64,000 nucleotides of DNA from Amoebidium appalachense (Eukaryota; Ichthyosporea): the NCBI GenBank assembly GCA_963693365.1, contig CAVNZM010000001.1, positions 21,452,001-21,516,000 on the forward strand. The letters are read 5' to 3'. The stretch's first letter is position 1. Each line of letters opens with the position of its first letter. A program made the position numbers and the translations under genes. The notes under the pieces were generated by a model. That model worked only from the letters and a program-made list of their open reading frames with translations. It was not told where the DNA came from and ran no database searches. This document shows, one piece after another, positions 24,164-35,100 of this stretch.

Positions 24164-25395
24164 GGGGGGGGGGTTATGCACGTCATGATGATAATTATTA
24201 TGTGTGAATTGGAGAGCTGAGGCCGGAATGATTCTCAACCGCTATGTTTTGGGTGTGTGGGGTGTACATACCAGGCCAGGAATTTTGTCTGCCTTGCCGA
24301 GCGAGGAGTTTATCTACTTTTTCTGGAAGAGACATGGTGGCATCCGTAAACTGCTCGCGCAAGATGCTCAACAGCCGGTTGGCAGCACCGTTGGACACGT
24401 GGAAGTCTTGAAAATAGTGGGCCAAATCCGCCTAATATGTGTGTGTATGGAACCAGGGAGTGTTTGGGGGGAGGGGGGGGGGGGGGGGATCAGCAGTGTG
24501 AATGGCATACTATAGTAAGAGACCTTATAACTTAGTATTCCCTTAGGACACGTCGAAGTCTTGTAAATAGTGGGGCACAATATCCGCCTATTATGTGTGT
24601 ATGATGGCACCAGGGAGTGTCGGGGGGGCGGGGGGGGGGGGGGGGGGGGGGGGAGGGATTGCCCGGGGGGGGGGGGAGGGGGGGGGAGTCACGGTGGGGG
24701 GGGAGGGGATCAGCAATTTACCCCATACATAAGAGACCTTATAACTTATTGGAAGTCCAAAGCCCCTTTTTCATGTATGTATCAGATATCCAATCAGATT
24801 CATGTATCCAATATGTGGATGAATGTTGCGTCATGTGTGCGTACTTGCATGATATAAGGTTGAATACTCAATACCATACCTCCGCTTTGTTTTCAAACGG
24901 GTAGTTTGGATCCTCCCTGAGACAGTCGATGAAATCACTGACACCTCTGATGTATGCCTTCTGTCCATCCGGGACGTCTACAGAAGATAAAGGCGAGTCG
25001 ATATCATTCTCCACCACCAACTGGTTTGCCTGGTGTGTTTGCACCATGTTCCTCATTTTCATGTATGCATCCCCGTCCCCTAAAAATTCAAGGTAGTGTG
25101 TACACTCTGGTGCTACTTCGTTGTCATCACACTCATCAGAATCTTCCCATTCCTCCTCCCCATAGTCACCATTCTGTGGTGCGTTTTCAGTGTTGCCTGC
25201 GAGGTCAGGTTCTGTTTCCCTATCATATTGCTGTGTATGAGATGCAGTTGTGCTGCGAGTACGGCGTTGGCCATTGTTGCGTTCGATTAGCAAGGCCTCT
25301 GGTGAGACCATGTGCACCCAGGTACGGTGGGATTCCAGGGCACCACGGTTCACAAACATCAAACTGCATTGGCCATGGGGACATGGAAGTCTCAT
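15525..25395 (-). CDS. Plavaka-like (KDZ-related) transposase gene, nine or more exons
   Basis: Exons on the minus strand: 25395-24880, 24431-24272, about 23612-23255, 23015-22770, 22428-21921, 20988-20831, 20693-20649, 20583-20379, 16406-15525. Exons 3 to 9 join in phase at GT-AG sites; between exons 2 and 3 the phase does not fit, so a small exon is probably missing. The product, about 1,020 residues, starts with a C2H2 finger (CPHGQC then HRTWVH). It follows the Plavaka transposases as I know them: YPFENKAE, a WRPLGDCLQRML segment, SDQTQLTQF with a likely catalytic Asp, VYLS-like YPIYISLGNIK, GVFKQMI, RYSGLRHF, KFHAGVHY, WERAHKYYCKMPYR, and a C-terminal HCIPVK and FLVNKY. It probably acts in the nucleus on transposon ends. 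Intron 8 (3,972 bp) is filled by satellite B. Confidence 0.82.
16411..16610 (+). repeat. C tract plus CA microsatellite next to the exon 9 acceptor
   Basis: About 46 C at 16469-16514, then CA repeats to about 16567 and an AT run. In the sense (minus) direction this is a G tract upstream of the acceptor of exon 9, an exception to the usual sense-C rule in this window. Confidence 0.9.
16665..20090 (+). repeat. satellite B array 1 inside intron 8, about 188-bp units in 376-bp pairs
   Basis: About 18 tandem units. The anchor ACGTACAACGG recurs at about 16770, 16957, 17143, 17333 and onward with spacing alternating near 186 and 190. Two alternating unit types (TGTCCTCCCA versus TGTGCTCCCA, and presence or absence of CCCTAAAATGCAAA) make a 376-bp higher-order repeat, so identical 60-residue frames recur at 17131, 17507, 18634, 19010 and 19573. 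Each unit has a short inverted repeat CCCCA-CAGAAA-TGGGG. The array is bounded by exons of one gene and lies wholly within its last intron. Confidence 0.95.
20091..20378. other. intron 8 segment with palindromic TCGTAA-type motifs
   Basis: No coding. It contains many TCGTAA/ACGATA motifs and related short inverted repeats similar in style to satellite A and to 22490-22680, suggesting decayed copies of the same palindromic repeat family in two introns of one gene. Confidence 0.45.
20700..20830 (-). repeat. intron 6 with C tract near the donor
   Basis: The sense donor GTACGTGTCTG is followed by a long C run (plus-strand G about 20790-20819), then CA repeats and another C-rich block. A copy of this intron start, joined to part of exon 6, is in the duplication at 36944-36994. 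Confidence 0.8.
20989..21870 (+). repeat. intronic minisatellite, 108-134 bp units
   Basis: The motif GTCAGATGAAAAGAAGCAGG recurs at about 21097, 21213, 21321, 21440, 21574 and (variant) 21706. Units differ mainly in the length of the G tract they contain. Every unit includes, on the minus strand, CACAGGTCATA, a duplicate of the real acceptor of exon 6 at 20989, so intron 5 carries a ladder of decoy 3' splice sites. Confidence 0.9.
22429..22769. other. intron 4 of the Plavaka-like gene
   Basis: No coding content. It has palindromic TCGTAA/ACGATC motifs like those at 20150-20340. No homopolymer tract, which makes it one of the introns without the donor-proximal C tract. Confidence 0.5.
23016..23254 (+). 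repeat. intron 3 with a sense-G tract
   Basis: A C run on the plus strand at about 23180-23198, hence G in the transcript, plus CA repeats to 23230. The sense donor GTGCGT is at 23254. This is the second exception to sense-C polarity. Confidence 0.7.
23613..24271 (+). repeat. intron 2 region: T, G and GT tracts
   Basis: T run then G-rich block (23622-23690), GT microsatellite (about 23712-23756), long G tracts (about 23780-23822, 23975-24006, 24147-24172) and GGT repeats (about 24103-24134). Two related 40-bp stretches at about 24050 and 24225 share ATGATGGCTCGACTGCTATG-like sequence. A small missing exon is expected somewhere here. Confidence 0.7.
24432..24879 (+). repeat. intron 1 with a duplicated 100-bp segment and G tracts
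   Basis: Two related copies of GGACACGTxGAAGTCTTG...CACCAGGGAGTGT (about 24393-24470 and 24546-24622). The first overlaps exon 2, so part of an exon and its acceptor was duplicated into the intron. G tracts follow each copy (24471-24488, 24620-24720). Confidence 0.65.
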
Positions 25396-26153
25396 CTTGC
25401 ACGTGTGGTGCCCTCGGCGCCTCGTAATACTGTCTGCGACTGTACATAGGATAGTATTCAGATGGGGTGGTATGGTGATTGCGCAAACAACATGGGGCGC
25501 TTGCCCATTGGACTGAAATCATGTGGTTCCCGCGCACACAGCAACACCACGTACTGTCCGCGGTATGTTGAGGCTAACAACACTGTGAAGGTTTATCTTG
25601 TATGAGTTATTACTGAAACACCACGTTTTAGAATCTCACGTGTAGTTGCATTACTTAATTCATTTTTCTCCAGTGTTTACGTATGTTTCATCACCGGACA
25701 GGTATGCAGCCGGCTCAGATCCGCCCAAGCGGATAAATATGATTGGCCAACAATATTATTCTGGCGCATAATGTCCACCTTGACATGTGCTTTATGACCA
25801 TGAAATACCTCATATAAGCGCTGCGCTCTTAAATTATAAAACAATATACTATGTAAATATATTACTGTTGCTGGCTGTCTATTCATTAACCATGTCGCTA
25901 TGATAAACGCAGGACTGACAACACAGCGTATTTACTCGCCCTTTGTATTGGTGAGTTGTCATGTAATTGCAAACGATTGGCTACTTTCCGGGCATGCAAT
26001 GTTGCCTGATCTCAGCGATAATTGGCCAGCGACAGCCAATGAAAAGTTTCTCAGATGGAATGCCCGTGAATCCCCGCATGGTCTGGCTGCAGTCGCAGAC
26101 GCTGTATATTCTGTATTACGAGCGGTTTCCGACCGTCTAGCATTGAAGAAGAA
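25396..26153. promoter_or_regulatory. divergent intergenic region with CCAAT-type motifs
   Basis: The 758 bp between the divergent transposase and JmjC genes hold several ATTGGC/GCCAAT motifs (about 25741, 25977, 26022, 26034). Clustered CCAAT boxes are common in eukaryotic promoters, so a shared bidirectional promoter is plausible. No TATA box is convincing. Confidence 0.4.
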
Positions 26154-26498
26154 ATGGGTCCCCCTGCCGCCAAGAAGGTCGATGGGAGAGGCAAAGAGGG
26201 GAACGGGCTTCGCAAAAGCCCACGCAAAGACAGTAGAGCTGCCGCTCCTGCCACCAAGAATAAGACCGGTGGCAAGAAAGGCGTGTTGCCCTCTTTAAAG
26301 GGGGCGGGTGGGGGGAAGGCAGACGGGGAACGGGCCAAGCCTAAAATTAAGGCTGCGGAGAATGCAAGGCGCATCATGCAGGCACTGGAGACGTCCCCCG
26401 CAAAGAGCAGGCCCAAGAGGAAAGGTGGGGGTCCCTGTCGTGAGTTTTTTGGTGTTTGTGTGTGTTCTGCACGCGGCGGATATAAGAAGCCCCGTTAA
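26154..26498 (+). CDS. lysine-rich N-terminal ORF, possible first exon of the JmjC gene
   Basis: An open frame from ATG 26154 whose first 90 residues are rich in Lys, Arg, Pro, Gly and Ala (for example PAKSRPKRKG), the composition of a basic, disordered, nuclear-localising tail. Candidate donors AAAG|GTGGGG (26424) and TGTC|GTGAGT (26439) fall inside it, and the residues beyond them change character. I could not find an acceptor that joins it in phase to the JmjC frame at 26602, so it may be a separate small gene or an alternative 5' exon. Confidence 0.45.
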   Translation: MGPPAAKKVDGRGKEGNGLRKSPRKDSRAAAPATKNKTGGKKGVLPSLKGAGGGKADGERAKPKIKAAENARRIMQALETSPAKSRPKRKGGGPCREFFGVCVCSARGGYKKPR

Positions 26499-26601
26499 CG
26501 CTTGTACAGGTTCAGTGTAACCTTGTTGCTGTTGTGGACACACCCCCTCTATTTGTCATCACATCTTTTGACATCCTCTCACCTTGCCTACGTTGTTTAC
26601 T

Positions 26602-27569
26602 ATGGCTTGCCCTAGGGCTTTAAGCGCTCTTGCTGCGCTGCACAAAGCAGAAAAAGAAGGGAAAGGCGTTGTAGTTACACCATCATTCTCGTCCCCCATA
26701 CCTTTCCAAGATGCAAGAAAGTTTATCAGTTCACAAGATGTAGCAAGGGCCGTGGTCAAGCACACCGTCGTGCCTGTTTCGGACACGTGGTGTGAAATAA
26801 AACGCACAAAAGCACAATGTTCAATCACACAGTGTGACGGTCATGAGGGAGATTCTTCTTGGTTGTTAAACATGGAACCAAATGCGCTGGTGGCATTATA
26901 CGACGAGATTATTTTGGGAGAAGGAGGCCTTTATTTGTCAGACGCACACGTGGACCATGCAAACATCACAGACAGTCGTTTTTATGACCTCACTGAGTTA
27001 TGCAATCACACTCCCTTGGGCGTTGACCACTACAAAGAAGAGATGGAAGGGCTAAATCTGGACTTGGCATATGCACATGTGTCGAAGGACGGTCTTTCAG
27101 GTTTTGGTTCTCACGTTGAAGATGCGGCGTTCGCAGCTGCAAGCCTTGTAGTTTGTGGGTACAAGGCTTGGTTTGTACATCCACCATGGCAGTACCCACA
27201 CATCCTTAACCTTGCCCGGCAAGGCATCCCTGGCCTGGCCTGCGAGAATCCTTTGCAGCACAAGTGTTTTCTTCCGCGAACCGTTTCATATCTCATAAAA
27301 CAGGGACTAGCCCCAGATGTTGTTGTTCAGGGCCCAGGTGACCTTGTACAAACAACACCTCTTGCGCTGCATTATGGCTTCCAGTGCGGCCCCAACGTAG
27401 CGTTCGCTATTAACACGGCCACAAAGCGGTGGCTAAAGATGTATGCACAATATCAGGCGTGTGCATGCAACATACATTTCCATCCAAGTGCCGCAAAAAT
27501 GACACGCGCATTTGAGTCCGTGATGCAGCACGGCTTGCCAGTATGCAATGGTGCTAACCCCCCCCCCCC

Positions 27570-27616
<47 letters not shown>

Positions 27617-27651
27617 GTGAAAATCGCTTAAAAGGTAAAGGGTTCAACTAG
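26602..27651 (+). CDS. JmjC-domain dioxygenase-like protein
   Basis: Open frame with ATG at 26602. The central part matches the JmjC fold: SGFGSHVEDAAF supplies the first two iron ligands (His and Glu of HxE, about nt 27111-27119), followed by a GYKAWFVHPP strand typical of the KDM4/KDM5 type, and the third ligand in PGDLVQTTPLALHYGFQ (His, about nt 27370) followed by NVAFAINTATKRWL. JmjC enzymes use Fe(II) and 2-oxoglutarate, usually to demethylate histone lysines; the substrate here is unknown. The run of prolines near the C-terminus is probably not protein: a donor AATG|GTGCTA at 27550 is followed by a C tract as in neighbouring introns, so a further exon is expected. Divergent neighbour: the Plavaka-like transposase. 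Confidence 0.75.
27558..27612 (+). repeat. C tract after a candidate donor in the JmjC gene
   Basis: Twelve C, one T, then about 42 C. It begins 7 nt after the candidate donor at 27551, the same arrangement as in the DUF7869-like gene and gene A introns. Confidence 0.85.
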
Positions 27652-27962
27652 CGATCGAGCTGGTTTTGTGTGTACCTTGTGTTTCCTTGGAGTAGGTGTA
27701 AGTCAATGTTATTGTTTTTCCTCTTTCTGTGCTCTTGTCTGGTCTGTTTTGTAACTAACCCCACACGTTCAACACAGAAGAAGACCTACTACCAACTCAT
27801 ACACTCTGAACGGTATGACACTCTAGCACTGGTACACAGTGTTCCAATGGTTGCTTGGTGAAACATGTTTGGGGCTTCGTTTTTGATGCGGAACATACTT
27901 ATGTATGGGTTTCGCATCATGTTAGTATATCCTGGACACAGCGGAAACCTCTCGAATGTATA

Positions 27963-28140
27963 GCATCGACCCGTCCGAAGGATATCGAATGGATGGCATT
28001 CGTATGTCGGACGTTGCATCGACCCGTCCGAAGGATATCCAATGGATGGCATTTGTACGTCGTATGTAGCGTCGACCCGTTCAAAGGATATCAAACGGAT
28101 GGTATTCGTATGTCGTACGTATGGGTTACATGTCATCGTA
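27963..28140 (+). repeat. three tandem 53-bp repeats
   Basis: GC[AG]TCGACCCGTyCxAAGGATATC starts at about 27963, 28016 and 28069. The units resemble the CGTCCGAAAGACAACG...TCGTATGTATGGGTTACG block at 44370-44440, so this is another branch of the palindromic repeat family. The stretch 27652-27962 holds no clear gene. Confidence 0.8.
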
Positions 28141-28335
28141 GTGGATAGCGTATACCTCCTACGCTATCGTATCGATAGCATGATGGTGGGAGTAATGCAT
28201 TTTGAAGACAGTGTATGGATAACATAGTCATGGAATTATGGTGTCATTTCATATCAACCTCTACACTTGTTATCATACCCTTACTTTGCAATCGACCAAC
28301 ATACGACCAGAATGTTCTAACGTTGACAAACTGTC

Positions 28336-28425
28336 CCCCCCCCCCCCCCCCCTCCCCCCTCCCCCTCCCCCCCCCCCCCCCCCCAAAAAAAAATAAATAA
28401 ATAAAATAAAATAAAAAAAACACAC
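28336..28425 (+). repeat. C tract and A-rich tract
   Basis: C runs interrupted by T (28336-28384), then an AAATAAATAA and CACA stretch. Low complexity. Confidence 0.9.
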
Positions 28426-28572
28426 ACACAAACACACACACACCACCACAAGACAAACATCCACAATACACAAATCAATCGCAACCCCTACTCCAAAACA
28501 AAACAAATATGCAGTTTTGATATTCTTCCAACGGCCCAGCGCATCGCCACCATGAAGGGCGTCACTGAGGCC

Positions 28573-30475
28573 ATCAGCAATCTCCCCCCCCCTCGTAACC
28601 CCACCGAAGACCTCGTCGATGGGTTGGCACTGGTTTAGGACTGTCTAATGGATGGGTTTACGCTATATGAAGGAAAAACCTCCAAACCCGTCGACGACGT
28701 CGTAGACCGTCGGCGGAGTGGTTTACGACCCCCTTAGGGATGACCGACAGTATTGGGACAGCCCAATGTATAACCCTAACCACACCTATGGATGGGTTTA
28801 CAGCAACCATAACTTTCGTGGTACTCCTAACCCCATACATTGGATGTACACGGGATGTCGTGCACTCCTCCGGATTACGACATCATAAGATGGTCTTGCT
28901 GCACCCCCTCGGAAGACTGTCTTACGACGTCGGAAGAAACTGTCGAATGGATGGGTTTACAATATCCATACGAATGTCCTCGACAACCATAAGTTGTCGT
29001 AAACCCCACCTGTGTACGACATCGTAACATGCTCTTACGACACCCCACGTGAGACTGTCGCTAGACGTCTGAAACCCCGCCGTATGGATTGGTTTACAGT
29101 ATCCATTTGAAGGTCCACGATACACTGTGTATGTCGTAAACACCTGCACATTACGACATCGTAAGATGATATTATGGTGGTACTCCTAACCCCATACATT
29201 GGATGTACACTGGATGTCGTGCACACCTCCGGATTACGACATCATAAGATGGTCTTGCTGCACCCCTCGGAAGACAGTCCTACGACGTCGGAAATAACTG
29301 TCGTATGGATGGGTTTAAAATATCCATATGAATGTCCTCGACAACCATTAGTTGTCGTAAACCCCACCTGAGTCAGACATCGTAACATGCTCTTACGACA
29401 CCCCACGTGAGACTGTCACTAGACGTCTGAAACCCCGCCGGATGGATTGGTTTACAGTATCCATTTGAAGGTCCATGACAGGCTGTGTATGTCGTAAACA
29501 CCTGCACATTACGACATCGTAAGATGATATTATGGTGGTACTCCTAACCCCATACATTGGATGTACACTGAATGTCGTGCACTCCTCCGGATTACGACAT
29601 CATAAGATGGTCTTGCTGCACCCCCTCGGAAGACTGTCTTACGACGTCGGAAATAACTGTCGAATGGATGGGTTTACAATATCCATATGAATGTCCTCGA
29701 CAACCATTAGTTGTCGTAAACCCCACCTGTGTACGACATCGTAACATGCTCTTACGACACCCCACGTGAGACTGTCAATAGACGTCTGAAACCCCGCCGG
29801 ATGGATTGGTTTACAGTATCCATATGAAGGCCCACGATACACTGTGTATGTCGTAAAGACCTGCACATTACGACATCGTAAGATGATATTATGGTGGTAC
29901 TCCTAACCCCATACATTGGATGTACACTGGATGTCGTGCACACCTCCGGATTACGACATCATAAGATGGTCTTGCTGCACCCCCTCGAAAGACTGTCTTA
30001 CGACGTCGGAAATAACTGTCGAATGGATGGGTTTACAATATCCATATGAATGTCCTCGACAACCATTAGTTGTCGTAAACCCCCCCAGTATACGACATCG
30101 TAACATGCTCTTGCGACACCCAACGTGAGACTGTCAATAGACGTCTGAAACCCCCCGCATGGATTGGTTTACAGTATCCATATGAAGGTCCACGATACAC
30201 TGTGTATGTCGTAAACACCTGCACATTACGACATCGTAAGATGATATTATGGTGGTACTCCTAACCCCATACATTGGATGTACACTGGATGTCGTGCACA
30301 CCTCCGGATTACGACATCATAAAATGGTCTTGCTGCACCCCCTCGGAAGACTGTCTTAAGACATCGGAAACAACTGTCGAATGGATGGGTTTACAATATC
30401 CATATGAGTGTCCTCGACAACCATTAGTTGTCGTAAAGACGTCTGAAAACCCCGCCTGATGGATGGGTTTACCGT
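28573..30475 (+). repeat. satellite A array 2, about 359-bp units
   Basis: The anchor CATACATTGG is at about 28834, 29193, 29551, 29910 and 30268, spacing 358-359. One unit fewer than array 1, with the same start and end sequences, so the arrays diverged by unit loss or gain after duplication. Confidence 0.95.
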
Positions 30476-31043
30476 ATCGATAGGAAGGTCATGGCAGGCC
30501 ATGTTGAAATCATATAAATTAGCACTGGTAGTAAAAAACCAAGCTGTGTACATTTTAATTGAGCATCTGGAGGGGCTGCTGTATAGCTATATGATACCGG
30601 GCCACTATCATTAGGCAGGTATGTGTGATATAGATGTTAATAATTTTCTTGTAGAATTGTAAATAATAACTGGTGGCACGGCCTTCTGGATACATATAAC
30701 AATGGATGTTTTATGGGGGTTTCGTGGGAATGCTGGCATACTTGAGAGAGAATACATAAGAGAACGAATAGGATGCTGATTCGGAGGGGGTACAAGAACT
30801 AGCAGAGTTTGTGGGTGCCTGGAACGGCAGGAAGTTATAGTAGTGGGATAATTATATTGCGGAAAGCTGAACAGTGTAGCGTATAGACGGCGGTGAACAT
30901 GCCGGTATGAAGTCCATATGCGTGTACATGTATTAAAAGTAAATCAAGAGCGGTGCCAAAAGAACTTATTTAATAAACAAAAAAAACAAAACTGAAGATA
31001 ATCTGATAGAAAACACCTGACATTTACAAACCATGCACTCAAT

Positions 31044-31403
31044 TCAAGAGTTACGACCCATGTGCACGTATTTGTTAACGAGGAACTCCTTCCTCCCCCC
31101 TACGGGGACCTTCACCGGGATGCAGTGGAAAATCCCCAATATAGACTCGACGTCAATAACGTCGTACCTTGGTCTTCGCTGCGCATTCGCACCAACCATC
31201 TCCCATGTCAGTCGGGGACAACGTGTGTGTTCGTCCAGATGTCTGCGCTCTGTGTAGTATCGAACGAAGGCACGATTCAGAAGCTTGTCCCCATGCTCTG
31301 AAGTGCAGGTGAAGAGAAGCACCACCTTTGCGTAGAAATGCACCTCATCGCCGTCCTCGTCTTCCCCCGCACCAATAATGACGTCATCGTACCTATCCCG
31401 AGC
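31044..31403 (-). pseudogene. truncated copy of the Plavaka-like terminal exon
   Basis: Encodes the last 119 residues of the transposase (from RDRYDDVIIGAG to the stop) almost identically to 15525-15884. Upstream residues and the acceptor are removed by the 677-bp deletion, so no product is expected. The frame runs on into deleted-junction sequence (MENLYIYIFG), which is meaningless. Confidence 0.85.
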
Positions 31404-31514
31404 ACACAAACCCAAACCAAATATATATATATATAAATTCTCCATGTTTCAAACCCCCCCCCGGCCCATTACGCCTCCCCAATGTAAACCGGGTACTAAT
31501 TTATTGCCCAGGGC

Positions 31515-32001
31515 CTCCCAAAGTTTGGTTGTGCTCCCATCAATCCCCTGCACGTTATTAACTGTTGCCAACCCCCAACCCCCCCTTTTCCCTATGTATT
31601 ATAGCGCATTTTGCCTAATATGGACGTACAACGGTTAATAACTTTCCCCACAGAAATGGGGAGACAGTCCGACCGGTTTTGTTAGACCCCCCACACAGAG
31701 ACACTGCCTAATGCAAATTTTGGTTGTGCTCCCATCAATTGTTCCCCTGCACGTTATTAACTGTTGAATCCCCCCCTTTTCCCTATGTATTATAGCGCAT
31801 TTTGCCTAATATGGACGTACAACGGTTAGTAACTTTCCCCACAGAAATGGGGAGACAGTCCGACCGGTTTTGTTAGACCCCCCACACAGAGACACTGCCT
31901 AATGCAAAGTTTGGTTGTCCTCCCATCAATCCCCTGCACGTTATTAACTGTTGAATCCCCCCCTTTTCCCTATGTATTATAGCGCATTTTGCCTAATATG
32001 G
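31515..32001 (+). repeat. satellite B array 2, left part
   Basis: About 2.6 units of the 188-bp satellite, interrupted after CCTAATATGG by the LINE. The array resumes at about 36667. Confidence 0.92.
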
Positions 32002-32160
32002 GGTTTACACACTTTTTATTGCGTGGACATTGCCGGAGGCCCAGCCACATTCGACGGCCTACTGCGTTTTCCAGCACAGCCAATCAAATGCAGCCAGTGA
32101 CATATGTACATGCTAGGCAACAATGAGCGCCATCGTAGTATCTGACACCCCTATTACATA

Positions 32161-35100
32161 TTATGGGTAAGCAGATGCTAGCATCGGTAGCTCCGACAGA
32201 AAGTTAAGGCACCGGATCACAATATCATACTGTGCAGCATTAATAAGGTGATCTAGGATAGTCATCTTAAAACGGATATATTGAGGAAGAGAGGGAGAAA
32301 AGAGAATAAAACCGCCAATAACCTCCGGTTCTAATACACTAGCTAACAGGTTGCATTTATTGATAGATATGCAGCCGCGAGTAAACCGCCCCCCACACAT
32401 ATTACACATACGAGCAGGAGACACCAGAAACCGATTACACCGCCAAGCCATAATCATCTTTGCGTTTTTACACCACACCACATTACGAATAAACGAATCT
32501 ATGTATGAACGAGACTCTCTAACCGTATCCGCCATATAGGCTACTAGTAGTGGGTGTTTGTGCGGTCCTAACACCGGAAGGGACTCAACACGTAGAGTAA
32601 AAAGATATCTATCAGCCATAGATTTGAAACTATTCATATTCACACTATGATCTAGCCGTACCTCCGGGGGGGTCGCCAGCCATTCCACATAGCGCTCGGC
32701 AATGGGCAGAGACGATGGGGAAGGGAAGAGGTACAGGGACGAATCCGGCGGGGATGCGTGTAGCCGGAAGAGCGGGTGGTCCGGGGCACAAGCGGACAGG
32801 CGGGTGATGTGCTCGTGAAATTTAAGGGCTAATTCGTGTACGCGTTGTGATGGTGGTGTGAGTGCGTAGAGAGAATCAAAAAGGCGTCTAGGGATAGGTG
32901 TGGAAAGACCAGTGAGAAACATACAACAAGTTGTGTAATGGAAATCATCTAATGATTTGAGGACATTAGTAACAGTATCAGGGGGTGCCATAGCTAGTAA
33001 GGGCAACCCGTATTCCGACAAAGGGCGAATATATGTGCGAAATATACTAAGACGATTGTATAGGTGGACAGTATGAGAAAGAGTAGCAAGATACACATCC
33101 CGAAATAACCGAAGACACCTGCCTGCACTCTCCACCCGACGGTCGATCATCCGTTTGAAACATATGCCCCATTCGTCCACCGGAATCCCCAAATACTTGT
33201 ATTCGATTGGGCGAGGGAGGGGACTGCCGAAAATACAAACGTCGTCCCATGCCGGTATCGATTTTGATAAAAGGGCACACTTTTTGACATTAATCTGCAT
33301 ATCGTTGCGCTGGCACCAATGTTCAACCACACGAATGTATTGCCGTAGTTCGAGAGGATCGGATGACATAAGCACAATATCGTCGGCAAAAAAGAGGGCG
33401 GGAGGAGCCTGGGATGGCAACCCCCCGTCAATTTGTGCCGCAGAAAGAGTGTCGGCTAAATCATCAATATACAGGTTGAAAAGAAGAGGACTTAGCAGGG
33501 ACCCTTGAAGTACCCCGCGCGTGCGGGTAAACCCTGGGGATAGCCGCCCATTAACCACCGCTCGTCCGCGTGTAAACGTAAACATAGCTTCCAGTAGCCG
33601 ACCCATTTGGAATGGGACACCGCGAGTGGCTAACTTGGCCCACAGACGAGGGAGGTCGACCGTGTCGTACGCGTTCTTAAAATCGATAAATACGAGGTGC
33701 TCGGTATCACTTTGAGTTGCATTATGTAGAGTGAGGATTTGTGCGTAACATGAGTGTCGATGCCGAAACGCCGCCTGAAGAGGGCTCAGCTGGGAAGCCT
33801 GCTTAAGGGTGGGGTTATGGGAAAAGGCCTGTAAAAGGCCACTTTCGAATAATCGGCGAAAAACGGACGTAAGGGTGATAGGGCGAAATTCGTGGATGGG
33901 ACCCTGTGCAACCGTTTTCTTGATGGGAAACACTAAGGTGGCTAGCCACTCCGAGGGCACTTTACCGACATCAGAATACCAGCTAAACAACTCGCTAAGA
34001 ATACATGTAAGTGGTGGCGGCGGGCCACGCTTTTCGTCTTTCTCGGGTCGGGGTGGGATGAGTACCTTAAGTAGTGCCATAGGGATGCCGTCCGGCCCGC
34101 ACGCTTTGCGGGACGGGTAACGGGAGACTAACTGCCATACCGCATCTGGGGTAAAAAGTTCCCCCAATGCCGCCCCAAACTCAGCCGGCCCCGCTGGCCA
34201 CGCCGTGTGTGGTGGTGGTGGTGTGTCGGAGGGTGGAACAAAAACAGGAGGGGGCGCCTGCCCCAGGTCCGTGGCCATACATGTCGGGTTACTTTTAAAC
34301 AGGGTGCCGTAAAAGGAATCGGTTGCAGATTCCGGGTCGGATGACGGGTCGGCCGTTATTCGAATCGAATGATCGCCGCGATCAATCTTCCGAATATTAC
34401 CCAATAGCATGTGATACGGTAGAGGCTTACGTAAGGCAGCCTCCGCTCGAGGGCCGCGAGTGTGTGTAGTTCGTGCTTGTGGGTAAACTTGGGCACCTAA
34501 ACAGGCATATTCACCTATGTCCCACAAGGTTTCTCGTACTGTAGACCAGACGCTATCGATGAAGGTCTGGTCGGTGCGTAGTGGGGTTTGGCGTCCATCA
34601 CGCACAAGCGATAATAGACTCGGTTGCACCGTCTCGAAAAAGAAGCGAGTGTCTGCTTGGCCGCGCTGGCTTTTAAGTTCGCGTACGTTAAGTCTGTAAG
34701 TGTGTTGTGGTGACGGCGTAGAAAGGCTAAGTGTAGTGCGAAAGACTATAGGTAGGTGGTCTGACGGTGGGGGGTGTAGGTTGTGGTGTATGTGTAGGGT
34801 GCAAGGACCAGAGGCTGCCCCCCAGTCCGTGCGGTGTTCTTGTACTACAGATGGAAGAGTAAGGCGTAAGGCTGTAACAAAAGTGTGAAAGGTTGGCGTG
34901 CGTGGGTGGTTGGGTTTAAGTAGGGCCTGTGGGTGGCCGTGTAGGGGGTGTGGGGTGGTAGTTAGCGGGCTATTAAAGTCTCCTAACACTAGTGTGGGGT
35001 TATGTGAGGCGATGGTGTTAAGCTCGTGTTTAAGTGCTAGAAGTGGAAGGCTAGGTGGAAAATAAACAAAAGTGCATATATGGCCACAAACTGAGATGGT

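Noticed and set aside
27552-27651. Polyproline C-terminus of the JmjC protein
   Set aside because: It is encoded by a C tract that follows a candidate donor as in other introns, so it is more likely intron than protein.
27963-28140. CRISPR-like array
   Set aside because: Three contiguous 53-bp tandem units with no spacers; the context is eukaryotic.
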